A stretch of DNA of 64,000 bases from Parasponia andersonii. Lineage: Eukaryota > Streptophyta > Magnoliopsida > Rosales > Cannabaceae. The position numbers and the translations under genes are program-made. Positions 63,881 to 64,000 of this stretch are shown piece after piece. Within the stretch, counting starts at the first letter, position 1. Every line of letters begins with the position of its first letter. The notes under the pieces are model-generated. The model had not been told where the DNA came from. It was given only the letters and a program-made list of their open reading frames with translations, and searched no databases. The stretch is taken from the NCBI GenBank assembly GCA_002914805.1, contig JXTB01000174.1:586966-650965 (forward strand), given 5' to 3'.

Positions 63881-63960
63881 GGGTAACAGGATTTGAACCA
63901 CTGACTTGGAGTGAGAAAGAAATACAAATTGTCAAAGCTAATTCATTATACTAACTTTTC
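63881..63960 (-). mobile_element. tRNA-like SINE head
   Basis: The minus strand reads TTAGTATAATGAATTAGC (box A-like), a spacer of about 30 bases, then GTCAGTGGTTCAAATCCTG (box B; consensus GGTTCRANYCC) and TTACCC. It does not close as a tRNA cloverleaf by eye, because a good acceptor partner for TTACCC is missing, so a SINE head or decayed tRNA is more likely than a working tRNA gene. Confidence 0.45.
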
Positions 63961-64000
63961 TTATTGTTTGCATGTCAAGTTCTTCAATATATAATTGAGC

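Noticed and set aside
63881-63960. Functional tRNA gene on the minus strand
   Set aside because: Box B is good, but the acceptor stem and D-arm do not pair; called a SINE head instead.
1-64000. CRISPR arrays, bacterial operons, riboswitches or replication origins
   Set aside because: Spliced eukaryotic genes and plant repeats throughout; no array of identical repeats with unique spacers was seen.

Overview
The window is nuclear DNA of a eudicot plant, probably a rosid, though I cannot name the species. The evidence is AT-rich DNA, short exons with GT-AG introns, Copia elements primed from the initiator methionine tRNA, tRNA-derived SINEs, MITEs, and five typical plant genes. There is one assembly gap (13847-13978) and two single unknown bases (26008, 52554).

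Layout. Positions 1-5519 hold the interior and 3' LTR of a dead Copia element. Positions 5520-8290 hold AT-rich DNA, a mixed-orientation repeat array (5932-6380) and a decayed LINE-type RNase H tail. Positions 8351-13494 are a second, old and broken Copia element on the minus strand with both LTRs. After the gap lies a cluster of four copies of a MITE-like repeat (13979-14748), with further copies near 25.1-25.5 kb and 52.4 kb. About 4.7 kb of AT-rich DNA without genes follows.

The gene-bearing part runs from 19.5 to 57 kb, with all five genes on the plus strand: (1) a 2-oxoglutarate/Fe(II) dioxygenase (19882-21774, 4 exons, 405 aa); (2) carotene epsilon-ring hydroxylase CYP97C1/LUT1 (28724-32951, 9 exons, 554 aa); (3) a nicotinate N-methyltransferase-type SAM methyltransferase (34622-38110, 4 exons, 357 aa); (4) a very long NT-C2/coiled-coil protein (40096-47249, 9 exons, 1443 aa); (5) a twin CX9C CHCH-domain mitochondrial protein of the CHCHD2/MIX17 type (54483-56949, 5 exons, 145 aa). 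Exon limits were set by reading splice sites and keeping frame. Every model closes without an internal stop.

The genes do not form one pathway. CYP97C1 makes lutein in plastids, the methyltransferase makes trigonelline from nicotinate, the CHCH protein is mitochondrial and the coiled-coil protein is probably structural. The CYP97C1-methyltransferase pair is in the same order as Arabidopsis At3g53130-At3g53140, so it is conserved synteny.

The rest is repeat-driven: a 1.07-kb tandem duplication (22-24.1 kb), a diverged pair of about 0.75 kb copies at 52.0-52.8 and 61.5-62.3 kb that differ by a MITE in one and a SINE in the other, related SINEs at 59.9 and 63.9 kb, and a 1-kb degenerate heptamer satellite (62.56-63.61 kb). 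I found no convincing new biological system. The strongest novelty candidates are the MITE cluster, the reciprocal MITE/SINE insertion pair and the heptamer satellite.
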